Below, one piece after another: positions 35,656 to 44,225 of a DNA stretch of 64,000 nt. The translations under genes and the position numbers were made by a program. Position 1 is the stretch's first letter, and each line of letters begins with the position of its first letter. The notes beneath the pieces were generated by a model. The model did not search any database, had not been told where the DNA came from, and saw only the letters and a list, made by a program, of their open reading frames with translations. Source of the DNA: Gymnodinialimonas ceratoperidinii. Its GTDB lineage: Bacteria > Pseudomonadota > Alphaproteobacteria > Rhodobacterales > Rhodobacteraceae. The stretch covers positions 669,501-733,500 of the forward strand of contig NZ_CP079194.1 of NCBI RefSeq assembly GCF_019297855.1, written 5' to 3'.

Positions 35656-36660
35656 ATGAGCCGCCGACCCACCATTCTGGACGTCGCCGCCCGCGCGGGC
35701 GTGTCGAAATCCACCGTCTCTCTGGTGCTGCAGAATTCTGCGCAGGTGAAGGCCGAGACCCGCGAGGCGGTGCGCGCGGCGATGGCCGAGATCGGCTACG
35801 TCTACAACCGCGCAGCGGCGCAGATGCGCTCGCAGACCGCGGGCCTCGTCGGGCTGGTGATCAACGACCTGCGCAACCCCTTCTTCACCGAGTTTGCCAC
35901 GGTCCTGCAGATGACGCTGGCGGCGAAAGGCTACGCCACGGTGATCGCCAACAGCGACGAGGACCCGGACCTGCAGGCCAAGCTCATCGGCTCGATGATC
36001 GAGCACGGGGTGTCGGCCCTCGTGGTCTCGCCGGCCTATGACGACGCGGGCGATGCCTTCGACCAGATCGCGCGCGCCGGCATCCCCGCGATGCAGGTGC
36101 TGCGCAAGACCGACCCGCGCACCGGCCTGTTTCCCTTCGCCTCCTTCGACTACGCGGCAGGCTCCGCCCTGGCCACCCGGCACCTGCTGGATCAGGGCGC
36201 GAAGCGTATCGCCTTCGTCGGCGGCATGGAGGGCCGCGCCATCACCGAGGAGCGCAAGTCGGGCTACCTCGCCGAGCTCAAACGCGCCGGCATCGCGCCC
36301 TTCACGCACCACGGCCGCAGCTCCCGCGCCTTCGGGGTGGAGGCCGTCAACAACCTGCCCGACGACGTCGACGCAGCGGTCTGCTTCAACGACCTCGTGG
36401 CCCTCGGAATGTTGTCGGGCTTCGCCCGCGCAGGCGTCGAACTTGGCCGCGATTTTCGCCTCGTGGGCTTCGACGACATCGAAGACTGCGCGCAGGTCTG
36501 GCCGCTGGTCTCCTCGATCGGCTGCGATATCGAGAGCTTCGCCCAAGATGTCGCCGACGGGCTTCTCGCCTGGATGCAGACCGGCGAGACCCCGCCCCCC
36601 GAACACCGCGCCCCGGTCGAGCTGATCGCGCGCACCTCCAGCACGGGAACGATAGATTGA
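35656..36660 (+). CDS. LacI-family transcriptional regulator 2
   Basis: A 334-residue repressor: helix-turn-helix TILDVAARAGVSKSTVSLVL (residues 5-24, recognition helix KSTVSL), hinge helix YVYNRAAAQMRSQTAG, then the effector domain (VGLVINDLRNPFFTEF, VAFVGGMEGRAITEERKSGY split, GFDDIEDC). A TTG two codons earlier is rejected. It lies inside operon 2, and its recognition helix differs from that of regulator 1 (VATISR). It is the best candidate for binding the GGAACGTTCC sites before operons 1 and 2, which would make it autoregulated. Its stop overlaps the next start. Confidence 0.92.
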   Translation: MSRRPTILDVAARAGVSKSTVSLVLQNSAQVKAETREAVRAAMAEIGYVYNRAAAQMRSQTAGLVGLVINDLRNPFFTEFATVLQMTLAAKGYATVIANSDEDPDLQAKLIGSMIEHGVSALVVSPAYDDAGDAFDQIARAGIPAMQVLRKTDPRTGLFPFASFDYAAGSALATRHLLDQGAKRIAFVGGMEGRAITEERKSGYLAELKRAGIAPFTHHGRSSRAFGVEAVNNLPDDVDAAVCFNDLVALGMLSGFARAGVELGRDFRLVGFDDIEDCAQVWPLVSSIGCDIESFAQDVADGLLAWMQTGETPPPEHRAPVELIARTSSTGTID

Positions 36661-37880
36661 CCGAAATGGACTTCCTGAGAGACCTGTTCGATCGCGCCGT
36701 CCGGGTCGCCGACCCGATGCAATCGCTCGCCCAAGCCCTGCCGCCCAAGCCCGAGGGGCGCGTGGTGGTGATCGGCGCCGGCAAGGCCAGCGCGCGAATG
36801 GCCGAGGCGGTGGAGGCCGAATGGGGCCCCTGCGAAGGGCTCGTCATCACCCGCTACGGCTATGCCCGCCCCTGCGAGGGGATCGAGATCATCGAGGCCG
36901 CCCATCCGGTTCCGGACGCTTCCGGCGTCGCGGCGACGCAACGGATGCTGGCGCTGCTCGATACGCTCCGCGAGGAAGATTTCGTCCTCGCGCTGATCTC
37001 GGGCGGCGGCTCGGCCCTGCTCTGCGCGCCCGTGGCCGGCGTCACGCTGGCCGAGAAGCAGGGGCTAACGGCGGAACTGCTGGCCTCCGGCGCGCCCATC
37101 GGCACGATCAACGGCATCCGCAAGGAAATCTCCGCCGTGAAGGGCGGGCGGCTCGCGGCCGCAGCCCATCCGGCGCGGATGCTGGCGCTGATGATCTCGG
37201 ACGTGCCGGGCGACGATCCCGGTGACATCGCCAGCGGACCGACCGTTGGCTGCGATAGCGACGCCGCGCGCGCCTTGGCGGAACTGGAGCGCTGGGGCGT
37301 CACCCCGGCGGCCAGCATCCAGCGCTACCTTGAGCGTGGCGGTGATCCGCTGCGCCCGGATGATCCAAGGCTCTCACGGGTGGAGAATGTCATCTACGCC
37401 GCCCCCTCCCAATCCCTTGCCGCAGCGGGTGAGCACGCCTGCACATCCGGCTACACCGTTGAAATGTTAGGAGATTCCATCGAGGGTGAGGCGCGCGACG
37501 TGGCCCGCGCCCATGCCGAGATCGCCCTCGAGGCGGCGCCCGGCACGGTGATCCTCTCGGGCGGCGAGCTGACCGTCACGCGCCGGGGCGCGGGGGTCGG
37601 CGGGCCCAATGCGGAATACGCGCTGGCCCTCGCGTTGGCGCTGGACGGCGCGAAGAACATCTACGCGATTGCCTGCGACACCGACGGCGTGGACGGCGCG
37701 GCGGAGGTCGCGGGCGCGCTCATCGGGCCGGACACCCTTGCCAAGGCCACCACGCTCACACCGCAATATGCGCTCGACACCAACGATGCCCACAGCTTCT
37801 TCGCATGGATCGGCGATCAGGTCGTGACCGGCCCCACCCTGACCAACGTCAACGATTTCCGCGCCATTCTGGTGACCTGA
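36657..37880 (+). CDS. Glycerate 2-kinase (MOFRL family, GckA type)
   Basis: A 407-residue protein of the GckA/TtuD-like glycerate kinase family, which makes 2-phosphoglycerate from D-glycerate and ATP. Visible hallmarks are VVIGAGKASARMAEAVE, the ALISGGGSALLCAP nucleotide-binding loop, KEISAVKGGRLA with the catalytic Lys, ISDVPGDDPGDIASGPTV, and the C-terminal MOFRL segment with GGELTVTRRGAGVGGPNAE. A TTG at 36657 overlaps the lacI stop; an ATG at 36666 is an alternative start. As the last gene of operon 2 it suggests that glycerate (or a hydroxypyruvate relative) is a pathway product channelled into lower glycolysis. Confidence 0.92.
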   Translation: MTEMDFLRDLFDRAVRVADPMQSLAQALPPKPEGRVVVIGAGKASARMAEAVEAEWGPCEGLVITRYGYARPCEGIEIIEAAHPVPDASGVAATQRMLALLDTLREEDFVLALISGGGSALLCAPVAGVTLAEKQGLTAELLASGAPIGTINGIRKEISAVKGGRLAAAAHPARMLALMISDVPGDDPGDIASGPTVGCDSDAARALAELERWGVTPAASIQRYLERGGDPLRPDDPRLSRVENVIYAAPSQSLAAAGEHACTSGYTVEMLGDSIEGEARDVARAHAEIALEAAPGTVILSGGELTVTRRGAGVGGPNAEYALALALALDGAKNIYAIACDTDGVDGAAEVAGALIGPDTLAKATTLTPQYALDTNDAHSFFAWIGDQVVTGPTLTNVNDFRAILVT

Positions 37881-37913
37881 CAACACCCCCAACGCCGGCT
37901 GAAAGAGCGCACC

Positions 37914-37943
37914 GCTCCCCCTTCATCTTGGCCAATACAACTC
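37914..37943 (-). repeat. Interspersed intergenic repeat, copy B
   Basis: A minus-orientation copy, 33 bases after the glycerate kinase stop: on the minus strand it reads GAGTTGTATTGGCC then AAGATGAAGGGGGAGC. The CTCC-GGAG mini-hairpin seen in other copies is missing here. Confidence 0.88.
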
Positions 37944-38032
37944 AATCCGACGGCCTCCCCAAGTGGCGCGGCGTCGGTTCCATTCCCGCCCCGGGCCACT
38001 GCCCGGCACCGGACAAAACCAGAGGGACATCG

Positions 38033-38341
38033 ATGCTCTATCACATGGTCATGCTGGAGCCCGCGAACGACGGCGCGATGTCGCAGATCGACGCGGCGAT
38101 GGCGATCCTCGAGACCTTGCCCGAGGCGCACCCGGGTTTCACGGCATTCTCCCACGGGCCGAACCGCGATTTCGAGAGGAAGTCCGAGCGCTATCCCTAC
38201 GGGTTTCTCTGTACTTTCACCGACAAAGCCGCGCTCGATGCCTATGCCGCCGATCCCGATCACCAGCGGGCGGGGGCGCTTCTGGTAAGGGCGTGCAAGA
38301 ATGGCGCGGCGGGGATCTTTGTGGTCGACCTGGAGAGCTGA
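38033..38341 (+). CDS. Dabb (stress-responsive A/B barrel) domain protein
   Basis: A 102-residue single-domain protein starting LYHMVMLEPAND, with PEAHPGFTAFSHGPNRDFE and the final YAADPDHQRAGALL, the pattern of the Dabb ferredoxin-like alpha/beta barrel. Such proteins dimerise; some are cyclases, many are unknown. GAGGGA lies before the ATG. It follows operon 2 after a repeat copy, so it may be a separate transcription unit. A longer frame from 37805 crosses the repeat and is rejected. Confidence 0.85.
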   Translation: MLYHMVMLEPANDGAMSQIDAAMAILETLPEAHPGFTAFSHGPNRDFERKSERYPYGFLCTFTDKAALDAYAADPDHQRAGALLVRACKNGAAGIFVVDLES

Positions 38342-38404
38342 GACTGGCGCGTTGGCCGGAATAGCGGCAAGGTGGCGCCCGAGCAGCAGATGCGGAAAAC
38401 CGCC

Positions 38405-39328
38405 ATGGAAGACACGAAATCCCTCGCCCTTTTCTACGTCGCGGATGGCCACCGGCTGGAGCAGCAATCCTGGCTTCTGGCAGCCTCGCTGGCGGCGGCC
38501 CATGCCGGCGATGAGCGGGTCAGACAGTTTGCCTATGTGACCAAGGCAAACCGCGCCGGAATGCAGGCGGCGACGCTTGCGATCTTCGAGGCCTGCAACG
38601 TCGAGGTCCGTACCCTGGCCGAGACGCCCGAATGGAAGAAACCCTATCCCCACGGCAACAAGATCGTGGCCGCCTGCGATGACCGCGGCACCAGCCATTC
38701 GGTGTTTCTCGATACCGACATGGCCTGCACCGCCTCGCTCGCCGAATTCATGGATCTGCCCGCCGACACCTGCGCCGCCGCGCCCGAGGGGCGGCCCACT
38801 TGGGGCGGGAAGAACGCCCGCTGGACCCGCGCCTATGCCCATTTCGGCATGAGCGTGCCGGAAGAGCGGGTGACGCTGCTTCGCGGCTCGAAGGTGGAAT
38901 ATGTGCCCTATTTCAACGCGGGCCTCGTGGCCTTCCCCGAGACGAGGCACGACGACGGGCGGCGGTTCGGAGAGCATTGGCTGGATACGGCGCTCGATTT
39001 CGACCGCAATTGCGCGATTGCCAACAAGCGCCCGTGGCTGGATCAGATCACCCTGCCGCTGACGATGAAACGCTTTGGCTACAAGACGCGGGTATTGGGC
39101 GAGCGCTACAATTACTCGCTGTCAAACCGGGCCGATTACGCCATGACGCCCGACGCGGCGATCCTGCATTACCACCGGATGAAATTCCTGTACCAGGCGC
39201 CGCAATGGCCCGCGCTGCGCGATACGCTGCTCGACATGATGCCGGGCGCGCACCGCGACGCGGCAGTGGCTCACATCCAGGATATTGAGACGTCACTGGA
39301 GGCCGATGCCAAGAGCGCGTCGATCTGA
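38405..39328 (+). CDS. GT-A fold glycosyltransferase-like protein
   Basis: A 307-residue soluble protein. A beta-alpha start (LALFYVADGHRLEQQSWLLAASLA) and the DxD-type motif FLDTDMAC (about residue 100) resemble nucleotide-sugar-dependent transferases of GT-A fold. Later, YFNAGLVAFP and DQITLPLTMKRFGYKTRVL fit the second half of glycogenin/GT8-like folds. The acceptor is unknown. Starts at 38372 and 38390 are possible; the ATG at 38405 has GGAA at good spacing. Its last 58 bases overlap the 3' end of the converging ribokinase gene. Confidence 0.6.
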   Translation: MEDTKSLALFYVADGHRLEQQSWLLAASLAAAHAGDERVRQFAYVTKANRAGMQAATLAIFEACNVEVRTLAETPEWKKPYPHGNKIVAACDDRGTSHSVFLDTDMACTASLAEFMDLPADTCAAAPEGRPTWGGKNARWTRAYAHFGMSVPEERVTLLRGSKVEYVPYFNAGLVAFPETRHDDGRRFGEHWLDTALDFDRNCAIANKRPWLDQITLPLTMKRFGYKTRVLGERYNYSLSNRADYAMTPDAAILHYHRMKFLYQAPQWPALRDTLLDMMPGAHRDAAVAHIQDIETSLEADAKSASI

Positions 39329-40221
39329 TCGCGGGGCGCCATCGACGCGGCGGTGCCGTGCTTGGTGACGCAGAGCGCGGCGGTGGCGGTGGCAAAGCGC
39401 AGGGCATCCTCGATCGCCGCCCCCTCGGCCAGCGCCGTCACGAAGCCGCCGTTGAAGGCATCGCCCGCGCCGGTGGTGTCGACCACGGGGCCCGCGTTCA
39501 TCGGCTTGGTGTGGATCGCGCGCGACTCGTCCACGAAGAGTGATCCGTTCTCGCCCAGGGTAATCAGCACCCCCTTGGAGACCCCCTTGGCAAGCAGGTG
39601 CTTCGCGGCCGCGGTGGCTTCCTCGAGCGACGTGACTGGCAGGCCGGTAAGGGCCTCGGTCTCGGGTTCATTGGGGGTGATGTAGTCGCAGAGCGCCAGC
39701 ATCTCGTCGGGCAAATCGGCGGCAGGGGCGGGGTTGAGGATCGTGGTCGTGCGGTTCTCTCGCGCCAGTTGCAGGAAGCGCAGGGCGGCCTCCATCGGCT
39801 GCTCCAACTGGGTGAGGGCGATCCGGGCTCCGGCAATCTCATCGCGGCGCGCATCCACGTCGGCGGCGCAGAGGTGGCCCGACGCGCCGGGCGCGATGAT
39901 GATGGCATTGTGGCCCGAGGCCTCTTCGATGAAGATCCCGGCAGAGCCCGTGGGCACCTCCGCGTCCTCGGTCACCAGCGGATGGACGCCCGCCTCGGCC
40001 CAGACGTCACGGCCAATCCGGCCGAAGGTATCGGCCCCGATGCGCGAGATGAAACTCACCTGTCCGCCCGCTTTCGCGGCGGCAACCGCCTGGTTGGAGC
40101 CCTTGCCGCCCGGTCCGAGCTGGAACGAGGTGCCAAGCAGGGTTTCCCCGACGACGGGCAGGCGCGCGCACCGATAGGCGGCATCGGCGACGAAAACGCC
40201 GAGAATGATGATGTCTTTCAT
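39271..40221 (-). CDS. rbsK: Ribokinase or related PfkB-family sugar kinase
   Basis: A 316-residue PfkB kinase. The first PfkB signature is GPGGKGSNQAVAAAKAGG (37-54), the substrate-side Asn and Gly residues typical of ribokinase. The second signature is DTTGAGDAFNGGFVTALAEG, holding the catalytic Asp. It also has ITLGENGSLF before it. It phosphorylates D-ribose or a similar sugar with ATP. It is a lone minus-strand gene between the island and the FAH-family gene; an rbs transporter is not nearby. The ATG at 40221 is the family start. Confidence 0.85.
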   Translation of the reverse strand: MKDIIILGVFVADAAYRCARLPVVGETLLGTSFQLGPGGKGSNQAVAAAKAGGQVSFISRIGADTFGRIGRDVWAEAGVHPLVTEDAEVPTGSAGIFIEEASGHNAIIIAPGASGHLCAADVDARRDEIAGARIALTQLEQPMEAALRFLQLARENRTTTILNPAPAADLPDEMLALCDYITPNEPETEALTGLPVTSLEEATAAAKHLLAKGVSKGVLITLGENGSLFVDESRAIHTKPMNAGPVVDTTGAGDAFNGGFVTALAEGAAIEDALRFATATAALCVTKHGTAASMAPRDQIDALLASASSDVSISWM

Positions 40222-40309
40222 GTGGCTGCCCCTTGGAGTTGCCGGTAGACGGAAGCATGATGCGCGCAATCAACGCAAGTACGCTCAGAATGCAAGAGAG
40301 GGAAGTTCG

Positions 40310-41128
40310 ATGAAGTTTGTCAGATGGGGTGAAGCCGGGGCCGAGAAGCCGGGCGTTCTGGATAGCGACGGTAACGTGCGCGACCTGTCGGAGGTGGTGA
40401 GCGATATCGACGGCAGCACGCTGGGCGCGATGCCCGAGATCGTCCCCGAAGCCTTGCCGCTGGCCGGTGACGTGCGGCTGGGGCCCTGCGTCGGGAACGT
40501 GGGCAAGCTGGTCTGCGTCGGATTGAACTACGCCGACCACGCCGCCGAGGGCGGCTGGGACGTGCCCACCGAGCCGGTACTGTTCATGAAGGCCACGACG
40601 GCGATTTCCGGGCCCTTTGATCCGGTGATCCTGCCCGAGGGCAGCGAGAAGACCGATTGGGAGGTCGAACTGGCCATCGTCATCGGCTCCCGCGCCAAGA
40701 ACGCCACCGATGGCAACGCCCATATCGCGGGTTATTGCATCGTCAACGACGTCTCGGAGCGCGCGTGGCAGCAGGAGATGGGTGGTCAGTGGACCAAGGG
40801 TAAATCCCACGACACCTTCGCGCCACTGGGCCCGTGGTTGGTGACCGCCGACGAGCTGGGCGACCCCGACGGGCGTCCGATCTGGCTGGAAGTCGACGGC
40901 GAACGGATGCAGGACGGGACCACCGATACCATGGTGTTCAAGCCCAAGTTCATCGTCGAATACATCAGCCGTTTCATGACCTTGGAGCCCGGCGACGTGA
41001 TCGCGACCGGCACGCCTCCGGGTGTGGGGCTTGGCAAGTCGCCGCAGGTCTTCCTGCGCGCGGGTCAGGAGATGCGGTTGGGCATCGAGGGTCTGGGCGA
41101 GCAGCGTTTGCCCGTGCGCGGCGCTTGA
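40310..41128 (+). CDS. Fumarylacetoacetate-hydrolase family protein (2,4-diketo-3-deoxy-sugar acid hydrolase-like)
   Basis: A 272-residue FAH-fold enzyme. The N-terminus MKFVRWGEAGAEKPGVLD and the body VGKLVCVGLNYADHAAEGG, then TDWEVELAIVIGSRA with the metal-binding Glu residues and GYCIVNDVSERAWQ with the Asp ligand, match the group annotated as ureidoglycolate lyase or 2,4-diketo-3-deoxy-L-fuconate hydrolase. These hydrolyse a C-C bond in a diketo acid, giving pyruvate plus an acid. The start has AGAGAGGGAAG upstream. Near the sugar-catabolic island, hydrolysis of a diketo sugar acid is plausible but not shown. Longer frame from 40205 rejected. Confidence 0.88.
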   Translation: MKFVRWGEAGAEKPGVLDSDGNVRDLSEVVSDIDGSTLGAMPEIVPEALPLAGDVRLGPCVGNVGKLVCVGLNYADHAAEGGWDVPTEPVLFMKATTAISGPFDPVILPEGSEKTDWEVELAIVIGSRAKNATDGNAHIAGYCIVNDVSERAWQQEMGGQWTKGKSHDTFAPLGPWLVTADELGDPDGRPIWLEVDGERMQDGTTDTMVFKPKFIVEYISRFMTLEPGDVIATGTPPGVGLGKSPQVFLRAGQEMRLGIEGLGEQRLPVRGA

Positions 41129-41199
41129 CGCGCAACAAACCGGTGAAAACGTGGGCGGCTGCCTTGTTGCGAAGGTCCGAGCCGCCTACATCCCATGGA

Positions 41200-42000
41200 A
41201 TGAAACACCTCGTCCCCTTCCTGAAAAACGATCCCAAAGTCGCCGTGATCCGCCTGCAGGGCGCGATCGCGGCCGGGCCGCGTGGGGGCATCAGCGATGC
41301 CACCTTCGCGCCGGTGATCGAGAAAGCCTTCTCCAAGGGCAAGCCCGTGGCCGTGGCGCTGGCGATCAACTCGCCTGGCGGCTCTCCGGTGCAATCGGCG
41401 CTGGTCGCCGCGCGCATCCGGCGGTTGGCCGACGAGAAGAAAATCCCCGTCCATGCCTTCGTCGAGGATGTCGCGGCCTCGGGCGGTTACTGGCTGGCCT
41501 GCGCGGCCGATGACATCTGGGTCGACCGCTCGTCCATCGTCGGCTCGATCGGCGTGGTCTCGGCGGGCTTCGGCTTCGTCGAGGCGATCGGCAAGCTCGG
41601 GGTGGAGCGGCGTATCCACACTTCCGGCGAGAACAAGAGCATCCTCGACCCGTTCTCCCCCGAGAAGGACGAGGACATCGAGCGCCTGAAATCCCTGCAG
41701 ACGGACATCCACGCGGCCTTCATCGACCACGTCAAATCCCGTCGGGGCGACCGCCTGAAAGAGGTGCCGGAGATGTTCACCGGCGCGTTCTGGACCGGCA
41801 CGAGAGGTGTCGAGCTGGGGCTGGCCGATGGCATTACCCATCTGGTGCCAAAGATGAAAGAGCTCTACGGAGACAAGGTCAAATTCGCCAAGTTCGGACC
41901 GAAGAAGCCACTGATCCCGCGTCTGGGCGCGCAGATTCTGGCGGATCTCGACCAAGGCGTGGAGGAACGCGCGCTCTATGCGCGCTATGGGCTTTCTTGA
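41200..42000 (+). CDS. S49 family serine peptidase (SohB/SppA-like)
   Basis: A 266-residue peptidase of the short SppA/SohB type. LRLQ-like start VAVIRLQGAIAAGPRGGIS, then INSPGGSPVQSALVAARIRRL, and the nucleophile Ser in EDVAASGGYWLACAAD; YDxI-like WVDRSSIVGSIGVVS follows. These enzymes cut leftover signal peptides or membrane proteins. No clear signal anchor is present at the N-terminus, so it may act in the cytoplasm or at the membrane surface. The stop overlaps the next start (TGATG). The frame is open upstream into the FAH gene region; the ATG at 41200 is the family start. Confidence 0.9.
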   Translation: MKHLVPFLKNDPKVAVIRLQGAIAAGPRGGISDATFAPVIEKAFSKGKPVAVALAINSPGGSPVQSALVAARIRRLADEKKIPVHAFVEDVAASGGYWLACAADDIWVDRSSIVGSIGVVSAGFGFVEAIGKLGVERRIHTSGENKSILDPFSPEKDEDIERLKSLQTDIHAAFIDHVKSRRGDRLKEVPEMFTGAFWTGTRGVELGLADGITHLVPKMKELYGDKVKFAKFGPKKPLIPRLGAQILADLDQGVEERALYARYGLS

Positions 42001-42200
42001 TGTTGAAAATCGTAACCCTTTTCCTGATCGGTATCGCGGTGCTGGCGATGTTCGGCAAGCTGCACTGGCTGGGCCGCAGCCGCATCGGGCGCGACCGCAA
42101 GAGCGGCGCCTTGCCGAAACCGAAAACCTGCCCGGAATGTGGCCGCATGAACCTGCGGGGCGGACCCTGCCGTGCGTGCCGAAAGGGCGATGATGGCTGA
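42000..42200 (+). CDS. Small membrane-anchored zinc-ribbon protein, 66 residues
   Basis: One hydrophobic N-terminal helix (about residues 3-20, IVTLFLIGIAVLAMF) is followed by a basic stretch and a Cys4 zinc-ribbon-like motif CPECGRMNLRGGPCRAC. The gene overlaps the S49 peptidase stop by one base, and its 3' end overlaps the antiporter start. The product would sit in the inner membrane with the basic ribbon in the cytoplasm. Family unknown to me; coupling to the peptidase suggests an accessory or adaptor role. Confidence 0.75.
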   Translation: MLKIVTLFLIGIAVLAMFGKLHWLGRSRIGRDRKSGALPKPKTCPECGRMNLRGGPCRACRKGDDG

Positions 42201-43146
42201 ACAATTTGGCTATGCGATCCTCGGGCTGGTGATCCTCCTGCTTGCCGGCGACGTACTGGTGAAAGGCGCGGTCAACCTCGCCCTGAGATTGGGCATCCCG
42301 GCGCTGATCGTCTCGCTCACCGTGGTGGCCTTCGGTACCTCGGCGCCCGAGTTGCTGATCTCAATCCAGTCGATCCTGAACGGCGTGCCGGGCCTCGCGC
42401 TGGGCAACGTCGTGGGCTCCAACACCGCCAACGTGCTGCTGGTGCTGGGCCTGCCCGCGCTGATGGCGGGGCTGGCCGCGACCAGCGACACGCGGCGCGA
42501 ATATACGACGATGATGATCGGCACATTGGTCTTCATCGCCCTGTGCTTCTTCGGGCCGCTGGTCTGGTGGCACGGGCTGGTCCTTTTGACCGGCCTTGCG
42601 CTCGTGCTCCTCGACGCCATGCGCAAGGCGCGCGCCCACCGGCGTGAGGCCAATGGCGACGAAGACGTGCTGGACGAATTGGAAGAGGCCGACCCGGACA
42701 TGGCCGGCTGGCAGATCGGCCTCTACCTCGTGCTGGGCCTCGTGGGCCTGCCGCTGGGGGCCTCGCTGTTGATCGACAGCGCCTCGGAGATCGCCATCGA
42801 ATATGGCATAAGCGATGCGGTGATCGGCCTGACGCTGGTGGCTGTGGGCACCTCGCTTCCCGAGTTGGCAACCACGGTCATGGCCGCCTTCCGCCGACAG
42901 GCGGACGTGGCGATTGGCAACGTCATCGGCTCCAACGTGTTCAACCTGCTGGCAATCATCGGCGTGGCGGTCTTCGTCGGCCCGATCCCGGTGGATGCAG
43001 AGATCCTGTCCTTCGACCTCTGGGTGATGCTGGCGGCCTCGGTGGTGCTGGCGCCCTTCGTGTTCTTCCGCTGGCCCATGGGGCGGCTCGTCGGCCTGGC
43101 CTTTTCGGCGCTCTACGCGGGCTATATGGTGCTTCTTCTGGTGTAA
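42193..43146 (+). CDS. Calcium/sodium antiporter (CaCA family, YrbG type)
   Basis: A 317-residue membrane protein with two inverted halves of five helices. The alpha-repeats carry the ion-binding signatures VVAFGTSAPELLISI (near 45-60) and VAVGTSLPELATTV (near 217-230). A cytoplasmic acidic loop (DEDVLDELEEADPD) separates the halves, as expected for a Ca2+-regulated hinge. The second of two adjacent ATGs is chosen because AAAGGG is then at proper spacing. It overlaps the zinc-ribbon gene by 8 bases. Confidence 0.92.
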   Translation: MAEQFGYAILGLVILLLAGDVLVKGAVNLALRLGIPALIVSLTVVAFGTSAPELLISIQSILNGVPGLALGNVVGSNTANVLLVLGLPALMAGLAATSDTRREYTTMMIGTLVFIALCFFGPLVWWHGLVLLTGLALVLLDAMRKARAHRREANGDEDVLDELEEADPDMAGWQIGLYLVLGLVGLPLGASLLIDSASEIAIEYGISDAVIGLTLVAVGTSLPELATTVMAAFRRQADVAIGNVIGSNVFNLLAIIGVAVFVGPIPVDAEILSFDLWVMLAASVVLAPFVFFRWPMGRLVGLAFSALYAGYMVLLLV

Positions 43147-43158
43147 GGAGCGCAGGCA

Positions 43159-43932
43159 ATGACAGCATTGATAACCGGGGCTGCCAAGCGGCTGGGTCGG
43201 GCGATGGCGCTGGAACTGGCCGCGCAGGGCCATGACGTGGCGATCCATTACAACGGCAGCGCGGAGGCTGCGGAGGCGACGGCGGAAGAGGCCCGCGCGT
43301 TCGGCGTGAAGGCCATTGCGCTGCAGGCGGACCTGCTGGACGAGGCGACGTTGCAGGGGCTGATGCCGCGCGTGATCGACGCGCTCGGCCCGGTGGAGGT
43401 GCTGGTCAACAACGCTTCGGTCTTTGACTACGACAACCTGCGCAGCGCCACGCGGGAGACATGGGACGCGCATATGATGTCGAACCTGCGCGCGCCTTTC
43501 GTGCTGACCCAGGCGCTGGCCGGGCAACTGCCCGAGGCGGAGACGGACGAGGGCGGAGAGCCGGTGGCGCGGGGGCTTGTTGTCAACATGGTGGACCAGC
43601 GGGTGCGCAAGTTGACGCCGGAGTTCATGACCTACACGCTGGCCAAGGCCGCGCTGTGGACCTTCACGCAGACCGCGGCGCAGGCGCTTGCGCCGCGCTG
43701 CCGCGTGAACGCGATCGGCCCCGGCCCGACGATGCAGGGCGCGCGCCAATCCGACGCCCATTTTGCCGCGCAGCGGGCCGCGACGGTCCTAGAACGCGGC
43801 GCGGGGCCGGAAGATGTCGTCCACGCCCTGCGGTACTTTCTGGGGGCAAAAACGGTGACGGGACAGCTGATTTGCACCGATGGAGGCCAACATCTGGGGT
43901 GGAAAACACCCGATGTCGTCGGGGTGGAGTGA
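43159..43932 (+). CDS. Short-chain dehydrogenase of the pteridine reductase type
   Basis: A 257-residue SDR with the variant cofactor motif TGAAKRLGRAM, the Arg-containing form of pteridine reductase (PTR1/FolM), then IHYNGSAEAA, NNASVFDYDN and the catalytic Tyr in TYTLAKAAL; RVNAIGPGP and DGGQHLGW close the fold. Members reduce dihydrofolate, dihydromonapterin or related pterins with NADPH. An AGGAGCG ribosome site precedes the ATG. The molybdopterin genes lie a few kb away but are not in the same operon. Confidence 0.85.
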   Translation: MTALITGAAKRLGRAMALELAAQGHDVAIHYNGSAEAAEATAEEARAFGVKAIALQADLLDEATLQGLMPRVIDALGPVEVLVNNASVFDYDNLRSATRETWDAHMMSNLRAPFVLTQALAGQLPEAETDEGGEPVARGLVVNMVDQRVRKLTPEFMTYTLAKAALWTFTQTAAQALAPRCRVNAIGPGPTMQGARQSDAHFAAQRAATVLERGAGPEDVVHALRYFLGAKTVTGQLICTDGGQHLGWKTPDVVGVE

Positions 43933-44225
43933 GAGGGCCGGGCTTTATTCATCCACCGTCGGCGGATTTCGGGTAAGTTTGATTAATAATCGGTTAATGC
44001 AACGATGCCACAGATTAACGATAGGTTTTAATCGAGCGAAATCAAGCACTTATCGTTGTGCCTAAAAAATAGGCAATCCGTAGAACCCTGCCGAAAACAA
44101 AGGAAAATTCCGGATGCCAAAGAGTTCTCCGCAGGGTTATCCACAAAGTCAGTGGAAAGCTAAGGGGTTGCCACGGGGTCTGCTGCATTGCAGCGCAGAA
44201 GAGAATCACAAAACTGTCATAATCG
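43933..44225. promoter_or_regulatory. 293-bp AT-rich gap before uvrC with one DnaA box
   Basis: No gene is visible here. The region is notably AT-rich for this genome. It holds a perfect DnaA box TTATCCACA (44137-44145) and the inverted repeat TGCCTA-AAAAA-TAGGCA (44059-44075), plus several short TTAA/TTAAC motifs around 43980-44035. The uvrC promoter must lie in it, but no confident -35/-10 pair was found. Confidence 0.5.

Noticed and set aside
37805..38032. Longer Dabb protein start
   Set aside because: The extra codons run through an intergenic repeat copy (reading RSPFILANTT) and overlap the kinase gene; a good ribosome site precedes 38033.
44080..44150. LexA (SOS) box before uvrC
   Set aside because: The alphaproteobacterial pattern GTTC-N7-GTTC is not met: near 44125 the second half reads GGTT, and GAACCCTGCCGAAAAC has only one intact half.
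43933..44225. Possible chromosomal origin of replication
   Set aside because: Only one DnaA box was found and no dnaA, hemE, parAB or rrn-type origin context is nearby; uvrC upstream regions can carry single boxes.
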